Positions 33,943 to 42,787 of a stretch of DNA of 64,000 nucleotides are shown here, one piece after another (position 1 is the stretch's first letter; every line of letters starts with the position of its first letter). The notes beneath the pieces were generated by a model that worked only from the letters and a program-made list of their open reading frames with translations, had not been told where the DNA came from and did no database searches. This DNA comes from Pedobacter africanus (lineage in GTDB: Bacteria > Bacteroidota > Bacteroidia > Sphingobacteriales > Sphingobacteriaceae), in the NCBI RefSeq assembly GCF_900176535.1, contig NZ_FWXT01000004.1, positions 62,001-126,000 on the forward strand, in the 5' to 3' direction. The position numbers were made by a program, and so were the translations under genes.

Positions 33943-34563
33943 TTAATAGTTTAAAGGGACAATGCGGTAGGCGCATCTTCTGTCGCCGGCAATGATGTGG
34001 TTTACCCTGGTGATGCTGACCTCGTTTCCCAGGACGAATTTAAAGGTATTGAGTTCTGAAGTGCAGAAACCCTGGCAGATTTTGGCTGCGGCACAGATTG
34101 GGCAGTGGTTTTCTACCAACAGGTACCCTTTGTCGTCTTTGCTGTATTCTGCCATGTAACCTTCTCTGCTGCGGATTTCGGCGAGCGTTTTTATCCTTTC
34201 CTCTAAGCTATGGTTTTGGTTGAGCTGCTGCTGGTAACGTTGTTTGGCCCTTTCTTCTCCGGCGGAGATGACCGATTGAAGTGCTTCTTCTCCAAGTGTT
34301 TCTTTCATCAGCTGGATCAGCTTTACCGTAAGCTCTGCATGGGTATCAGGAAAACCTTTATTGCCGAGTTCAGTTAAGCTGAAATATTGAGTGGGGCGGC
34401 CAACCCCCTTAGATTCGTTGACAGATTGGATCAGTCCTTCTTCAGTCAGCTTCAACAATTGTAATCTTGCACCTTCAGTGGTGATGTTCAATTCTTTAGC
34501 TATTTCTGTTGCTGTTAAAGGACCCCTGGTCTTCAACAACATTAAAAAACGATTTGTCTTCAT
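33943..34563 (-). CDS. HTH transcriptional regulator with C-terminal Cys cluster (SufR/COG2345 type)
   Basis: A 206-residue winged-helix regulator. The N-terminal HTH (TATEIAKELNITTEGARLQLL) is ArsR/SufR-like. The C-terminal part has the family pattern HCPICAAA...GFCTSEL...RRCAYRI, whose conserved cysteines bind an Fe-S cluster in SufR-type regulators. It is divergent from the RND efflux operon, and a perfect palindrome lies 6-33 bp upstream of its start codon over the efflux promoter. It therefore probably represses the pump and itself, possibly in a redox- or iron-dependent way; the ligand is inferred, not shown. Confidence 0.87.
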   Translation of the reverse strand: MKTNRFLMLLKTRGPLTATEIAKELNITTEGARLQLLKLTEEGLIQSVNESKGVGRPTQYFSLTELGNKGFPDTHAELTVKLIQLMKETLGEEALQSVISAGEERAKQRYQQQLNQNHSLEERIKTLAEIRSREGYMAEYSKDDKGYLLVENHCPICAAAKICQGFCTSELNTFKFVLGNEVSITRVNHIIAGDRRCAYRIVPLNY

Positions 34564-34568
34564 AATCT

Positions 34569-34596
34569 AATAAAACAAGTAAAGACTTGTTTTATT
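34569..34596. promoter_or_regulatory. Perfect 12-bp-arm palindrome, likely operator
   Basis: AATAAAACAAGT, spacer AAAG, ACTTGTTTTATT. It is 5 bp from the regulator start codon and covers the -33 element of the divergent efflux promoter, the right place for a repressor to block both genes. Confidence 0.7.
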
Positions 34597-34615
34597 AACA
34601 AAAGTACTAACTTTG
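34587..34615 (+). promoter_or_regulatory. Promoter of the RND efflux operon
   Basis: TTG at 34587-34589, 18-bp spacer, TAACTTTG at 34608-34615. The -33 element lies inside the right arm of the palindrome. The predicted leader to the ATG at 34813 is about 190 nt. Confidence 0.65.
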
Positions 34616-34653
34616 CCGTACATAATAAGCATATAAGGAATTATAATTTGTCC

Positions 34654-34701
34654 ATGCATCCTGATGTAATCCCTTTACCTACCGGAGGCCCGCTATTTTA
34701 A
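34654..34701 (+). other. Possible 15-codon leader ORF in the efflux 5' leader
   Basis: ATG 34654 to TAA 34701 encodes MHPDVIPLPTGGPLF. A small ACCTG/CAGGT hairpin follows directly. It is Pro-rich, so ribosome stalling is conceivable, but nothing else supports translation. Confidence 0.2.
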
Positions 34702-34812
34702 CCTGGCAATAGCAGGTATCCAGTAACCAATTTTAATGAAGGCCGACTGTCTGGAAACCACCGTGTTTTTGGGAGTAAGGAACAGTGACGCCTATTTTTT
34801 ACAATAAAACAA

Positions 34813-35961
34813 ATGAATATGAAACCAATAAAATTACCCTTATTAGCCTCACTGCTCTTTTTATTGCAGGCTTGCGGGCCAGAGCAGCCTGCTGCACAGC
34901 AGGAAGCCATTCAGGAATATCCTGTAACCACCATTGAAAGCCAGGAAGCGACCATCAATACTGAATACCCTGCCACCATACAGGGGCAGCAAAATATAGA
35001 GATACGTCCAAAAGTAGACGGATTTGTGGCCCAAATCTTTGTTGACGAAGGTGCCGCGGTAAAGAAAGGGCAATTGCTGTTCAAAATCAATGCTCCACAA
35101 TATGAGCAGGAAGTAAGAACTGCCACTGCTGCCATCAAAAATGCAGAAGCGGAAGTAAATACGGCAAAGATGCAGGTAGAAAAAACCCTTCCGCTGGTTA
35201 AGGAAGGCATCGTAAGTGATTATGAACTGAAATCGGCCAATTTTAACTTACATGCCAAAGAGGCTGCACTGGCGCAGGCTAAAGCCAGCCTTGCAAATGC
35301 CCGGACAAATTTGGGTTATACCAGCATCAGCAGTCCGGCCGATGGTGTAGTGGGCAGCATCCCTTACAAAACAGGGAGCCTGGTGAGCAGCAGTTCGGCC
35401 ATGCCTTTAACTACGGTATCCAATATATCGCATGTTTTTGCTTATTTCTCTTTCAATGAAAAGCAATTTCTTGATTTTACCGACAGCTTTGCGGGTAAAA
35501 GCATGAATGACAAGCTAAAGCATTTTCCGGCAGTAACCCTGCTGCTGGCCAATGGGGCCGAGTACGAATTGAAGGGTCGTATGGAAAGTGTGGGTGGACT
35601 CATCAATACCGAAACCGGAGCCGTAAACCTGAGGGCAGGATTTCCTAACCCCGAGGGGCAGATCAGGAGTGGTGCAAGTGCAACCATCCGGATACCGGTT
35701 AAGGTAAAGGACGCAGTGCTGATCCCGGCAAGTGCCACCTACGAGATGCAGGAAAAGCTGATGGCCGTAGTGGTAGGCAAAGACGGAGCAGCTAAGGTAA
35801 CGGAAATAGAGGTGATGGATCTTCCTTCGGGACAAAACTATGTGGTGAAAAAAGGCCTGAAGGCTGGCGACCAGGTAGTGACAGAAGGTATGGGCGGTTT
35901 AACCGACGGGACAAAGATTAAGCCTGTAAATCCGGTTAACGCCACTGCCGCCAAAAAATAG
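34813..35961 (+). CDS. RND efflux periplasmic adaptor (membrane fusion protein)
   Basis: A 382-residue lipoprotein (lipobox LFLLQAC; Cys about residue 21) that links the inner-membrane pump to the outer-membrane channel. It has a biotinyl-lipoyl-like domain (IEIRPKVDGFVAQIFVDEG), an alpha-hairpin of about residues 95-160, a beta-barrel and a membrane-proximal domain ending before the Ala/Lys-rich C-terminus. It is the AcrA/MexA type. It is first in a three-gene operon, 26 bp before the permease. Confidence 0.93.
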   Translation: MNMKPIKLPLLASLLFLLQACGPEQPAAQQEAIQEYPVTTIESQEATINTEYPATIQGQQNIEIRPKVDGFVAQIFVDEGAAVKKGQLLFKINAPQYEQEVRTATAAIKNAEAEVNTAKMQVEKTLPLVKEGIVSDYELKSANFNLHAKEAALAQAKASLANARTNLGYTSISSPADGVVGSIPYKTGSLVSSSSAMPLTTVSNISHVFAYFSFNEKQFLDFTDSFAGKSMNDKLKHFPAVTLLLANGAEYELKGRMESVGGLINTETGAVNLRAGFPNPEGQIRSGASATIRIPVKVKDAVLIPASATYEMQEKLMAVVVGKDGAAKVTEIEVMDLPSGQNYVVKKGLKAGDQVVTEGMGGLTDGTKIKPVNPVNATAAKK

Positions 35962-35987
35962 ATTGAATACAAAATATTTAAATAACG

Positions 35988-38900
35988 ATGTTAAAGAAAT
36001 TTATAGACAACCCGGTATTATCTACGGTAATATCGGTGATCATTGTCATCCTGGGTTTGCTGGGCCTGTTCTCTCTGCCCATATCCCAATATCCAGACAT
36101 TGCGCCCCCTGCAGTTGAGGTCACAACGGCTTACCAGGGCGCCAGTGCCGACGTGGTGATGAAAAGTGTGATCACACCGCTGGAAGAACAGATCAATGGG
36201 GTAGAGAACATGACCTATATGACCTCTAAAGCCAGTAACGATGGCAGTGCCAGCATTACGGTTAACTTTAAGCAGGGCACCAACCCTGATATGGCCGCCA
36301 TTAACGTACAGAACAGGATTACCAAGGCCACCAGTTTGTTACCTGCAGAGGTGATAAAAATGGGGATCACCACCAGCAAAAGGCTGAACAGTGAGGTGAT
36401 GGGTTTTTTACTGTATAGTGAAGACGGCAAATACGACCAGAAGTTCCTGGAAAATTACCTTAAGATCAATATTGTGCCTCAGATCAAAAGGATCCAGGGA
36501 ATTGGTGATGCGATGGTATATGGCAGTATGGATTACAGTATGCGGATCTGGCTGAAGCCGGACGCCATGGCTGCCTATGGCCTGATGCCAAGCGATATTG
36601 TAAATGCCCTTGCAGAACAGAACATTGAGGCTGCACCGGGTAAAGTAGGCGAAAATAGCAACCAGAGCTTTCAGTACACATTGAAATATACCGGCCGACT
36701 GGAAAAAGCTTCAGAATTTGGAGACATTATTCTGAAATCGGTAGGCAATGGGCAAGTCCTGAAATTGAAGGATGTTGCTGATGTGAAGCTCGGTTCGTTT
36801 ACCTATTCGGCCACTTTAACGGCACAGGGACAGCAATCGCCCTATGTGGCGATCAGCCAGACCGCCGGCTCAAATGCGCATGACATCATCAAACAAACTG
36901 AAAAGATACTGAAAGATGCGGAAAAGAGTTTTCCTAAGGGTGTGAAAATTGGCGTGTTTGCGAACGCCAACGAATTCCTGGATGCTTCGATCTCTAAACT
37001 GATCTATACGATCATTGAGGCCTTTATCCTGGTATTTATTGTGGTATTTATTTTTCTGCAGGATTTCCGTTCTACCTTGATCCCGGCCATTGCAGTGCCT
37101 GTGGCGATCATTGGAACGTTCTTTTTCCTGAAACTGTTTGGTTTTACCATTAACCTGCTGACGCTTTTTGCATTGGTACTGGCCATAGGCATTGTGGTGG
37201 ATGATGCCATTGTGGTGGTAGAGGCGGTACATGCCAAGCTGGATCATGGGGCAAAATCGGCCAAGAAGGCTACCATCCATGCCATGAGCGAGATCAGCAG
37301 TGCCATCATTTCCATTACACTGATTATGGCTGCGGTATTTGTACCGGTAACCTTTGTTACCGGATCGGTTGGGGTATTTTACAAGCAGTTTGGGTTAACG
37401 CTGGCGGTGGCCATCATTATATCGGCTGTAAATGCACTGACCTTGAGTCCGGCGCTATGTGCCTTGTTATTGAAACCGCATAATGCGCATGACCAGATTA
37501 AAAAAGGCTTCATGCAGCGCTTTTATGCCGGATTTAATGCTTCTTTTACGGCCATGACCAACCGGTATAAGAAATCGGTTGTGTTCCTGGTGAACAAAAA
37601 ATGGATTGCCTTTGCGGGAATTGCCCTGTTTTCTGTGCTGTTCTGGTTTTTGGTAAAGACCACCCCAACAGGCTTTGTGCCGAATGAAGATAGCGGGTCT
37701 ATTTATGGTAACGTGATCCTGCCGCCGGCTACCTCGCTGGAACGTACGGAGGTAATTGCCAACCAGATTGACAGCATTGCAAGGTCGATACCGGAAGTGG
37801 AGCTGTCGGCCCGGCTGGCAGGGATGGACCTGATGAGCGGCACCGGGAGTTCGTATGCGGCTATTTTTATCCGCCTGAAACCCTGGAAGCAAAGGACAAA
37901 AGAGGGTCAGGACATTAAAAGTATCGTAGGTCAGCTGTTTGCCAAAACTTCGGGCATTAAGGGGGCAAATATTATATTTTTTGCAGCTCCTACCTTGCAG
38001 GGTTTTGGAAATAACGATGGTTTTGAGTTCCAGCTGCAGGATAAGACCGGCGGAAGCTATAAGGCTTTTGACGGGGTAATCGGCAAGTTTATGGGAGCGT
38101 TGAACCAGCGCCCGGAAATTATGTATGCAGCCACTTCCTACAATACCAGTTTCCCTCAGTACGAGGTAAGTGTGAACGTAGCCAAATGCAAGGAGGCAGG
38201 TGTGGCAGTGAACACGGTTCTGGGTACCTTGCAGGGCTATCTGGGTGGAATTTATGCTTCTGACTTTAACCGTTTTGGTAAACAATACCGGGTGATGATC
38301 CAGGCAGAAGCAGAACAAAGGACTAACAAAGAGGCCATCAACAAGATCTTTGTAAGGAACGAGCGTGGTGTAATGGCACCGATATCGGAGTTTGTGACTT
38401 TGAAAAAAGTTTACGGTCCTGAATTTATCAGTCGTTTTAACCTGTTCACTGCGGGGGCAGTAAATGGTGCGCCAAAGCCAGGTTACAGTTCGGGTGATGC
38501 CATTAAAGCCATACAGGAAGTTGCTGCGCAGACTTTGCCGCAGGGTTATACTTTCGAGTTTTCCGGTTTAACACTGGAAGAGATTTCGAGCGGTAACCAG
38601 ACCTTGCTGATCTTTATGCTGAGCTTGCTGTTCATTTATTTCCTGCTCAGTGCACAATACAAGAGCTATATCCTGCCTTTTTCGGTATTGCTATCGCTAC
38701 CCATTGGATTGGCAGGGGCATTTTTGTTTGCGCGTTTATTTGGACTGGACAATAACATCTTCCTGCAGATCAGTCTGATTATGCTGATTGGTTTGCTGGC
38801 CAAAAATGCGATCCTGATTGTAGAATTTGCCCTGATGCACAGGCTAAGCGGAAGGAACCTGGTCCAATCGGCCATAGCAGGTGCCGTGGCCAGGTTAAGA

Positions 38901-39122
38901 CCAATCCTGATGACTTCCTTTGCTTTCATTTTCGGATTGCTCCCATTGATGATTGCAACAGGTGCCGGAGCAATCAGCAACCGTTCTATCGGTACTGCTG
39001 CCGTAGGTGGGATGCTGATCGGAACGGTATTCGGTGTGTTTGTGATCCCGGTATTGTTTGTGGTGTTCCAGGCCTTGCAGGAAAAGATCAGCGGCGGACC
39101 AAAAACTGCTGAAATTGAATAA
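35988..39122 (+). CDS. RND multidrug efflux permease (HAE-1/AcrB type)
   Basis: A 1044-residue inner-membrane proton/drug antiporter with 12 helices and two large periplasmic loops. The N-terminus (FIDNPVLSTVISVIIVILG) and the helix-4 proton-relay aspartates (GIVVDDAIVVVEAV) are typical of the hydrophobe/amphiphile group. Length matches AcrB (1049). It forms a tripartite pump with the adaptor before it and the outer-membrane factor 17 bp after it. Drug specificity cannot be read from the sequence. It is likely repressed by the divergent Fe-S-type regulator. Confidence 0.96.
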   Translation: MLKKFIDNPVLSTVISVIIVILGLLGLFSLPISQYPDIAPPAVEVTTAYQGASADVVMKSVITPLEEQINGVENMTYMTSKASNDGSASITVNFKQGTNPDMAAINVQNRITKATSLLPAEVIKMGITTSKRLNSEVMGFLLYSEDGKYDQKFLENYLKINIVPQIKRIQGIGDAMVYGSMDYSMRIWLKPDAMAAYGLMPSDIVNALAEQNIEAAPGKVGENSNQSFQYTLKYTGRLEKASEFGDIILKSVGNGQVLKLKDVADVKLGSFTYSATLTAQGQQSPYVAISQTAGSNAHDIIKQTEKILKDAEKSFPKGVKIGVFANANEFLDASISKLIYTIIEAFILVFIVVFIFLQDFRSTLIPAIAVPVAIIGTFFFLKLFGFTINLLTLFALVLAIGIVVDDAIVVVEAVHAKLDHGAKSAKKATIHAMSEISSAIISITLIMAAVFVPVTFVTGSVGVFYKQFGLTLAVAIIISAVNALTLSPALCALLLKPHNAHDQIKKGFMQRFYAGFNASFTAMTNRYKKSVVFLVNKKWIAFAGIALFSVLFWFLVKTTPTGFVPNEDSGSIYGNVILPPATSLERTEVIANQIDSIARSIPEVELSARLAGMDLMSGTGSSYAAIFIRLKPWKQRTKEGQDIKSIVGQLFAKTSGIKGANIIFFAAPTLQGFGNNDGFEFQLQDKTGGSYKAFDGVIGKFMGALNQRPEIMYAATSYNTSFPQYEVSVNVAKCKEAGVAVNTVLGTLQGYLGGIYASDFNRFGKQYRVMIQAEAEQRTNKEAINKIFVRNERGVMAPISEFVTLKKVYGPEFISRFNLFTAGAVNGAPKPGYSSGDAIKAIQEVAAQTLPQGYTFEFSGLTLEEISSGNQTLLIFMLSLLFIYFLLSAQYKSYILPFSVLLSLPIGLAGAFLFARLFGLDNNIFLQISLIMLIGLLAKNAILIVEFALMHRLSGRNLVQSAIAGAVARLRPILMTSFAFIFGLLPLMIATGAGAISNRSIGTAAVGGMLIGTVFGVFVIPVLFVVFQALQEKISGGPKTAEIE

Positions 39123-39139
39123 CAGATAATTGAATAAAA

Positions 39140-40522
39140 ATGAAAAGATATATAGGAATAATGCTGGTGTTGGTAGGTTTTGCTTCATGCAGGATCTCGA
39201 AACCCTACCAGCGACCTGAGTTCGATACCAGTAAGCTCTACAGGGATGCAGAGGGAACCGATACGAGCAGTATGGCTTCCGTACACTGGAAAACACTGTT
39301 TGCAGATACCATCCTTACCGGATTGATTGCCGAAGGGTTGAACCAGAATATTGACATGAAAATAGCCCTGCAGCGCATCAATGCTGCAGGTGCTAATTTC
39401 CGTCAGAGCAAAGCAGCCTTTTTGCCCGATTTAAATGGTACGGCAAGTGTCACGCAATCTAAACTGTCATTCCCACAGGGGTTTGGCATCATCAGTTCCT
39501 CTACCCAGTACGACATGGGCCTGCGGGCAACCTGGGAAGCGGACATCTGGGGCAAATTGAAAAGTGCCAAAAAAGCTGCGCTGGCTACTTTGCTGCAAAG
39601 CGAAGCTGCCCGTAGGGCGGTGCAAACGCAGCTGATCGCTGATATTGCCGGTCGGTATTTTACTTTACTGGCGCTAGACCAGCAGCTGCTGGTTTTGGAG
39701 CAGACCGTAAATAACAGAAAAACGGATGTAAGGACCATGAAGGCGCTGAAAGCGGCCAATGTGGTAACGGGCGCTGCCGAAGTACAGAGCGAAGCGAGTC
39801 AGTATGCTGCTGAAGTAGCCATCCCCCGTTTGCAGAAACAGATCAGGGAGACGGAAAATTCACTGAACGTATTGCTGGCCCGGCCTTCATCGGCCGTGAG
39901 GCGCTCGTCTTTAAATGAGCAACGTTTGCTAACCGACCTAAAGGCAGGGGTACCTGTGCAGTTGCTGCAGAACCGGCCGGATGTAAAGCAGGCCGAATAT
40001 GCTTTTATGGCCGCTTTTGAAGCAACCAACGTGGCCAGGAAGCTGTTTTACCCATCTATAACGCTGACGGCCAATGGCGGCTTTACCAGCTTTAGCCTTA
40101 AGGATTGGCTGACACCCGACGGACTGTTCGGTAATATAGCTGCGGGAATTGCACAGCCTATTTTTAATAAGGGAGCCAACAAGGCACGGCTGGCTACGGC
40201 CCAGGCTGCACAGCAGGAAGCGGCATTGAATTTTCAGCAGTCTTTACTAAAGGCCGGAGAAGAAGTGTCGAATGCGCTGTTTGCCTACCAGACTGCCGAA
40301 AGGCAACAGGAGATCAGGGTAAGACAACTGGCGGCCCTTGGAAAATCGGTGGATTTTACCAAGAAGCTATTGCGTTACAGCTCGGCAACAAATTATACAG
40401 ACGTGCTGACCTCTGAGCAGAACTTATTGGCCGCGCAAATGGAAGATATTGATGATAAGCTGCAGCAATGGCAGGCAGTGATTGCATTGTACCGTTCGCT
40501 TGGGGGAGGTGGTGAAAAATAA
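39140..40522 (+). CDS. Outer-membrane efflux channel (TolC/OprM-NodT family)
   Basis: A 460-residue outer-membrane lipoprotein (lipobox LVGFASC) with the duplicated OEP repeats of the NodT/OprM group: DIKIALQRI-like helix (IDMKIALQRINAA), LRATWEADIWGKLKSA, and in the second half LLQNRPDVKQAEYAF and AGIAQPIFNKG. It completes the pump. Its last two codons and stop (GAA AAA TAA) lie within the 5' arm of family-1 element copy B. Confidence 0.94.
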   Translation: MKRYIGIMLVLVGFASCRISKPYQRPEFDTSKLYRDAEGTDTSSMASVHWKTLFADTILTGLIAEGLNQNIDMKIALQRINAAGANFRQSKAAFLPDLNGTASVTQSKLSFPQGFGIISSSTQYDMGLRATWEADIWGKLKSAKKAALATLLQSEAARRAVQTQLIADIAGRYFTLLALDQQLLVLEQTVNNRKTDVRTMKALKAANVVTGAAEVQSEASQYAAEVAIPRLQKQIRETENSLNVLLARPSSAVRRSSLNEQRLLTDLKAGVPVQLLQNRPDVKQAEYAFMAAFEATNVARKLFYPSITLTANGGFTSFSLKDWLTPDGLFGNIAAGIAQPIFNKGANKARLATAQAAQQEAALNFQQSLLKAGEEVSNALFAYQTAERQQEIRVRQLAALGKSVDFTKKLLRYSSATNYTDVLTSEQNLLAAQMEDIDDKLQQWQAVIALYRSLGGGGEK

Positions 40523-40610
40523 CCGTTCTCTTCAACGGCTGCATAATTTCAGTTTTTTCCTGATGAAAAAACTAAAAGACGCTAGGCCGTTTCTGAGAAG
40601 GTAATTTTTC
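40514..40610 (+). repeat. Family-1 hairpin element, copy B
   Basis: A 97-bp copy with the outer helix GAAAAATAACCGTTCTC / GAGAAGGTAATTTTTC, second helix AACGGC/GCCGTT, conserved TGCATAATT and AGACGCTA strands, and apical stem AGTTTTTTC / GAAAAAACT. The first 9 bases supply the last two codons and stop of the outer-membrane channel gene. Confidence 0.85.
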
Positions 40611-40855
40611 TGTTAAGCAGGTGTATAGCTTGGTGTTCGGGGATTGTCTTTTTTAGCTGTTTGTATTTTGCCTGGATGACCTAATAATAGATCGTGCTGT
40701 GGTTTAATAAGCATCGTGCCAAAAGAAAAATATGCCTTCTGTGAAGGGGCATAGCGTCTTTCCCGGTTCTTCACCGGGAATTATGCAGCCCCTGAGCAGA
40801 ACGGCTTTATTTTTCTAAAAAGATCTTATTTTTCCAAAAGAAAATCATCAACAAA
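40523..40855. other. Convergent intergenic region with two family-1 elements
   Basis: This 333-bp spacer holds copies B and C in opposite orientation, separated by about 114 bp in which I see no ORF or motif. The flanking genes converge on it. Confidence 0.6.
40725..40815 (-). repeat. Family-1 hairpin element, copy C
   Basis: A 91-bp copy. Read on the minus strand: outer helix GAAAAATAAAGCCGTTCTG / CAGAAGGCATATTTTTC, second helix AGGGGC/GCCCCT, conserved TGCATAATT and AGACGCTA, and apical stem CCCGGT/ACCGGG. All three helices differ from copy B yet still pair. Confidence 0.85.
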
Positions 40856-41317
40856 CTATAAGGAGCTATATTCAGGTAAGTCTGGCACAAATGCGAACTG
40901 CCCTTCCTGGTGGTTTATGGTGGCATAACAATGTTTCAATCCGTTGGTAACTACAAGCCATTTGGTTTTATGTACAGAATTGTACCTTGCTGCCTGATCA
41001 AATACCATTTGGGTAATTTTCACGGCTGGGGCCTTGCATTCAATTACCATAATCCTTTCGCCATGCGTATTGAAGATCACCACGTCGGTTCTTTTCTGAA
41101 GTTTGTTGAGGTTAAGGCCCCCTTCAATCTGTATGAGCGACTTTGGGAATTTTTTTTCGAGTATCAGGTATTGAATAAAATGCTGCCTTACCCATTCTTC
41201 CGGTGTGAGTACCAGGTGCTTTTTCCGCACTTCGTCGAAAATAAAATGCCGGGCATCCTTTAACGTAATTTTAAAAGGATAAGGAGGCAGGTTAAGCGGG
41301 GTAGGTATAAATGACAT
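40856..41317 (-). CDS. HsdR N-terminal-like restriction-nuclease-fold protein
   Basis: A 153-residue protein matching the N-terminal nuclease-like domain of type I restriction HsdR subunits. It contains the PD-(D/E)xK signature: RTDVVIF followed by MVIECKAPAV (D...ExK). No helicase domain, HsdM or HsdS gene accompanies it, so it is a stand-alone domain protein common in Bacteroidota with unknown role. I use ATG 41317 (MSFIPTPLNLP); an in-frame TTG at 41335 lies upstream of the -7 element. It is divergent from holA. Confidence 0.83.
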   Translation of the reverse strand: MSFIPTPLNLPPYPFKITLKDARHFIFDEVRKKHLVLTPEEWVRQHFIQYLILEKKFPKSLIQIEGGLNLNKLQKRTDVVIFNTHGERIMVIECKAPAVKITQMVFDQAARYNSVHKTKWLVVTNGLKHCYATINHQEGQFAFVPDLPEYSSL

Positions 41318-41322
41318 TTGTG

Positions 41323-41330
41323 CAAAAGTA
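41323..41330 (-). promoter_or_regulatory. -7 element of the HsdR-like gene, 5 nt from the start codon
   Basis: The minus strand reads TACTTTTG, followed by CACAA and ATG. It implies a leaderless or very short-leader mRNA. Confidence 0.5.
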
Positions 41331-41362
41331 GACAAAATTTTTATCTAAGTTTACAGCATTAT

Positions 41363-42388
41363 ATGAGTGCCGCCGACATAATAAAAGACATCAAAGCAAG
41401 AAAGTTTAAGCCTGTTTACCTTTTACATGGTGAAGAGCCCTACTATATAGACCAGATCATCCATTATATGGAGGAGCATATTCTGAACGATATGGAAAAG
41501 GGTTTTAACCAGACCGTATTGTACGGGAAAGATACCGATATGGCTACCATTATGAATGCGGCGAAGCGTTTTCCCATGATGTCTGACTATCAACTCATTG
41601 TGGTAAAGGAGGCGCAGGATTTAAAATGGGCCAAAGAAGCGGAAGGCAGCAGTAAGCAGGCCGAGTTTGTATTGAGTTATTTTGAAAAACCTTTGCCAAG
41701 TACCATTCTGGTATTGGGCTATAAATACGGCAATTTCGACAAGCGTAAAAAGATCTATAAGGCGATAGATAAGAACGGGGTGGTTTTCCAGTCGGATCTG
41801 GTGAGGGACTATAAACTGGCGCAGTGGATAGACGAGCTGGTAAAGGAAAAGGGCTATAAAATAGCCCCGCAGGCATCGGCATTGATGGCTGAATATTTAG
41901 GCGCTGATCTGTCTAAAATAGCCAACGAAGTTGAAAAGCTGCTGCTGAACATTGGTAAGGACACCACTATTGACACGGATATTGTCCAGAAGAACATAGG
42001 TATCAGTAAAGAGTACAACGTGTTTGAACTGCAGAAGGCCCTGGCGGTAAGAAATGTGCTGAAGTGCAACCAGATCATCAATTATTTTGGTGATAACCCA
42101 AAGGCTAACCCTATGGTCATGGTCATGGCCAACCTGAGCGCTTATTTCACCAAAATCCTGAAATACCATTATTTGCCAAATAAGGGCGATGCGGCCAAAG
42201 AGCTGGGCGTGAACCCTTATTTTGTAAAAGATTTTGAAACTGCAGCACGCAGCTACAACCTGCCAAAAACTTTTGAGATCATTAGCCTGCTGCGGGAATA
42301 TGACCTGAAAAGCAAAGGGGTAGACAGTACCGGCAATACCACAGATGGGGAACTGCTAAAAGAGCTGCTGTTTAAAATGCTGCATTAA
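41363..42388 (+). CDS. holA: DNA polymerase III delta subunit
   Basis: A 341-residue clamp-loader subunit. It shows the N-terminal AAA+-like domain with FKPVYLLHGEEPYYIDQII, the central KKIYKAIDKNG and VFQSDLVRDYKL segments, and the helical C-terminal collar. In the clamp loader, delta opens the beta clamp during replication. ATG 41363 is chosen; an in-frame start at 41318 would add 15 non-conserved residues and overlap the divergent promoter. It converges with the zinc-ribbon gene. Confidence 0.92.
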   Translation: MSAADIIKDIKARKFKPVYLLHGEEPYYIDQIIHYMEEHILNDMEKGFNQTVLYGKDTDMATIMNAAKRFPMMSDYQLIVVKEAQDLKWAKEAEGSSKQAEFVLSYFEKPLPSTILVLGYKYGNFDKRKKIYKAIDKNGVVFQSDLVRDYKLAQWIDELVKEKGYKIAPQASALMAEYLGADLSKIANEVEKLLLNIGKDTTIDTDIVQKNIGISKEYNVFELQKALAVRNVLKCNQIINYFGDNPKANPMVMVMANLSAYFTKILKYHYLPNKGDAAKELGVNPYFVKDFETAARSYNLPKTFEIISLLREYDLKSKGVDSTGNTTDGELLKELLFKMLH

Positions 42389-42397
42389 GCAGGAATG

Positions 42398-42778
42398 CTA
42401 CATCGGGAAATTGATGAACCTGAAACCAATCAGGAATACAATTCTAAGTACAAAGAATATGATCAATGCTGATTTTACCTGCTTGTTTTTAACGGTAATC
42501 ATAAACGCAAGAAGGGCGGCGATAGCGATAATGTCAGATGTCCATCCGTAAATGTTGTAAACATAACTAATGGAGTCATTGCCAAGCAGGAAGGGAATAG
42601 CGAGCTTTTGAAGAAGGAGGCTAACCAGGCTACTGAGGTATTCTATTCCAATGATGATCAGCAGCGCTTTAATGGCGTAATTATCCGCCAGCTTAATCTG
42701 GGGAGCAAGCTCGTCTCCGCAGTTTCCACAGAATTTTGCCTCAGGCAGGTTTGGAGCGTTACATTTTATGCAGTTCAT
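42398..42778 (-). CDS. Zinc-ribbon membrane protein
   Basis: A 126-residue protein with an N-terminal zinc ribbon (Cys-x2-Cys, then Cys-x2-Cys: CIKCNAPNLPEAKFCGNCG) and three predicted transmembrane helices. Function is unknown. It lies 9 bp after the RDD-family gene on the same strand; both carry N-terminal Cys-rich ribbons followed by membrane segments, so they may act together. Confidence 0.8.
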   Translation of the reverse strand: MNCIKCNAPNLPEAKFCGNCGDELAPQIKLADNYAIKALLIIIGIEYLSSLVSLLLQKLAIPFLLGNDSISYVYNIYGWTSDIIAIAALLAFMITVKNKQVKSALIIFFVLRIVFLIGFRFINFPM

Positions 42779-42787
42779 ATTAATGTT

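Noticed and set aside
34616..34812. Riboswitch in the efflux leader
   Set aside because: I looked for TPP, cobalamin and SAM core motifs and found only weak resemblances such as ACCTGG; none of the defining conserved cores is present.
37467..38318. 283-residue minus-strand ORF
   Set aside because: It is antisense to the RND permease, which is intact and of full length.
40856..41317. Type I restriction-modification locus
   Set aside because: Only a stand-alone HsdR N-terminal-like domain is present; no helicase domain, HsdM or HsdS gene is nearby.
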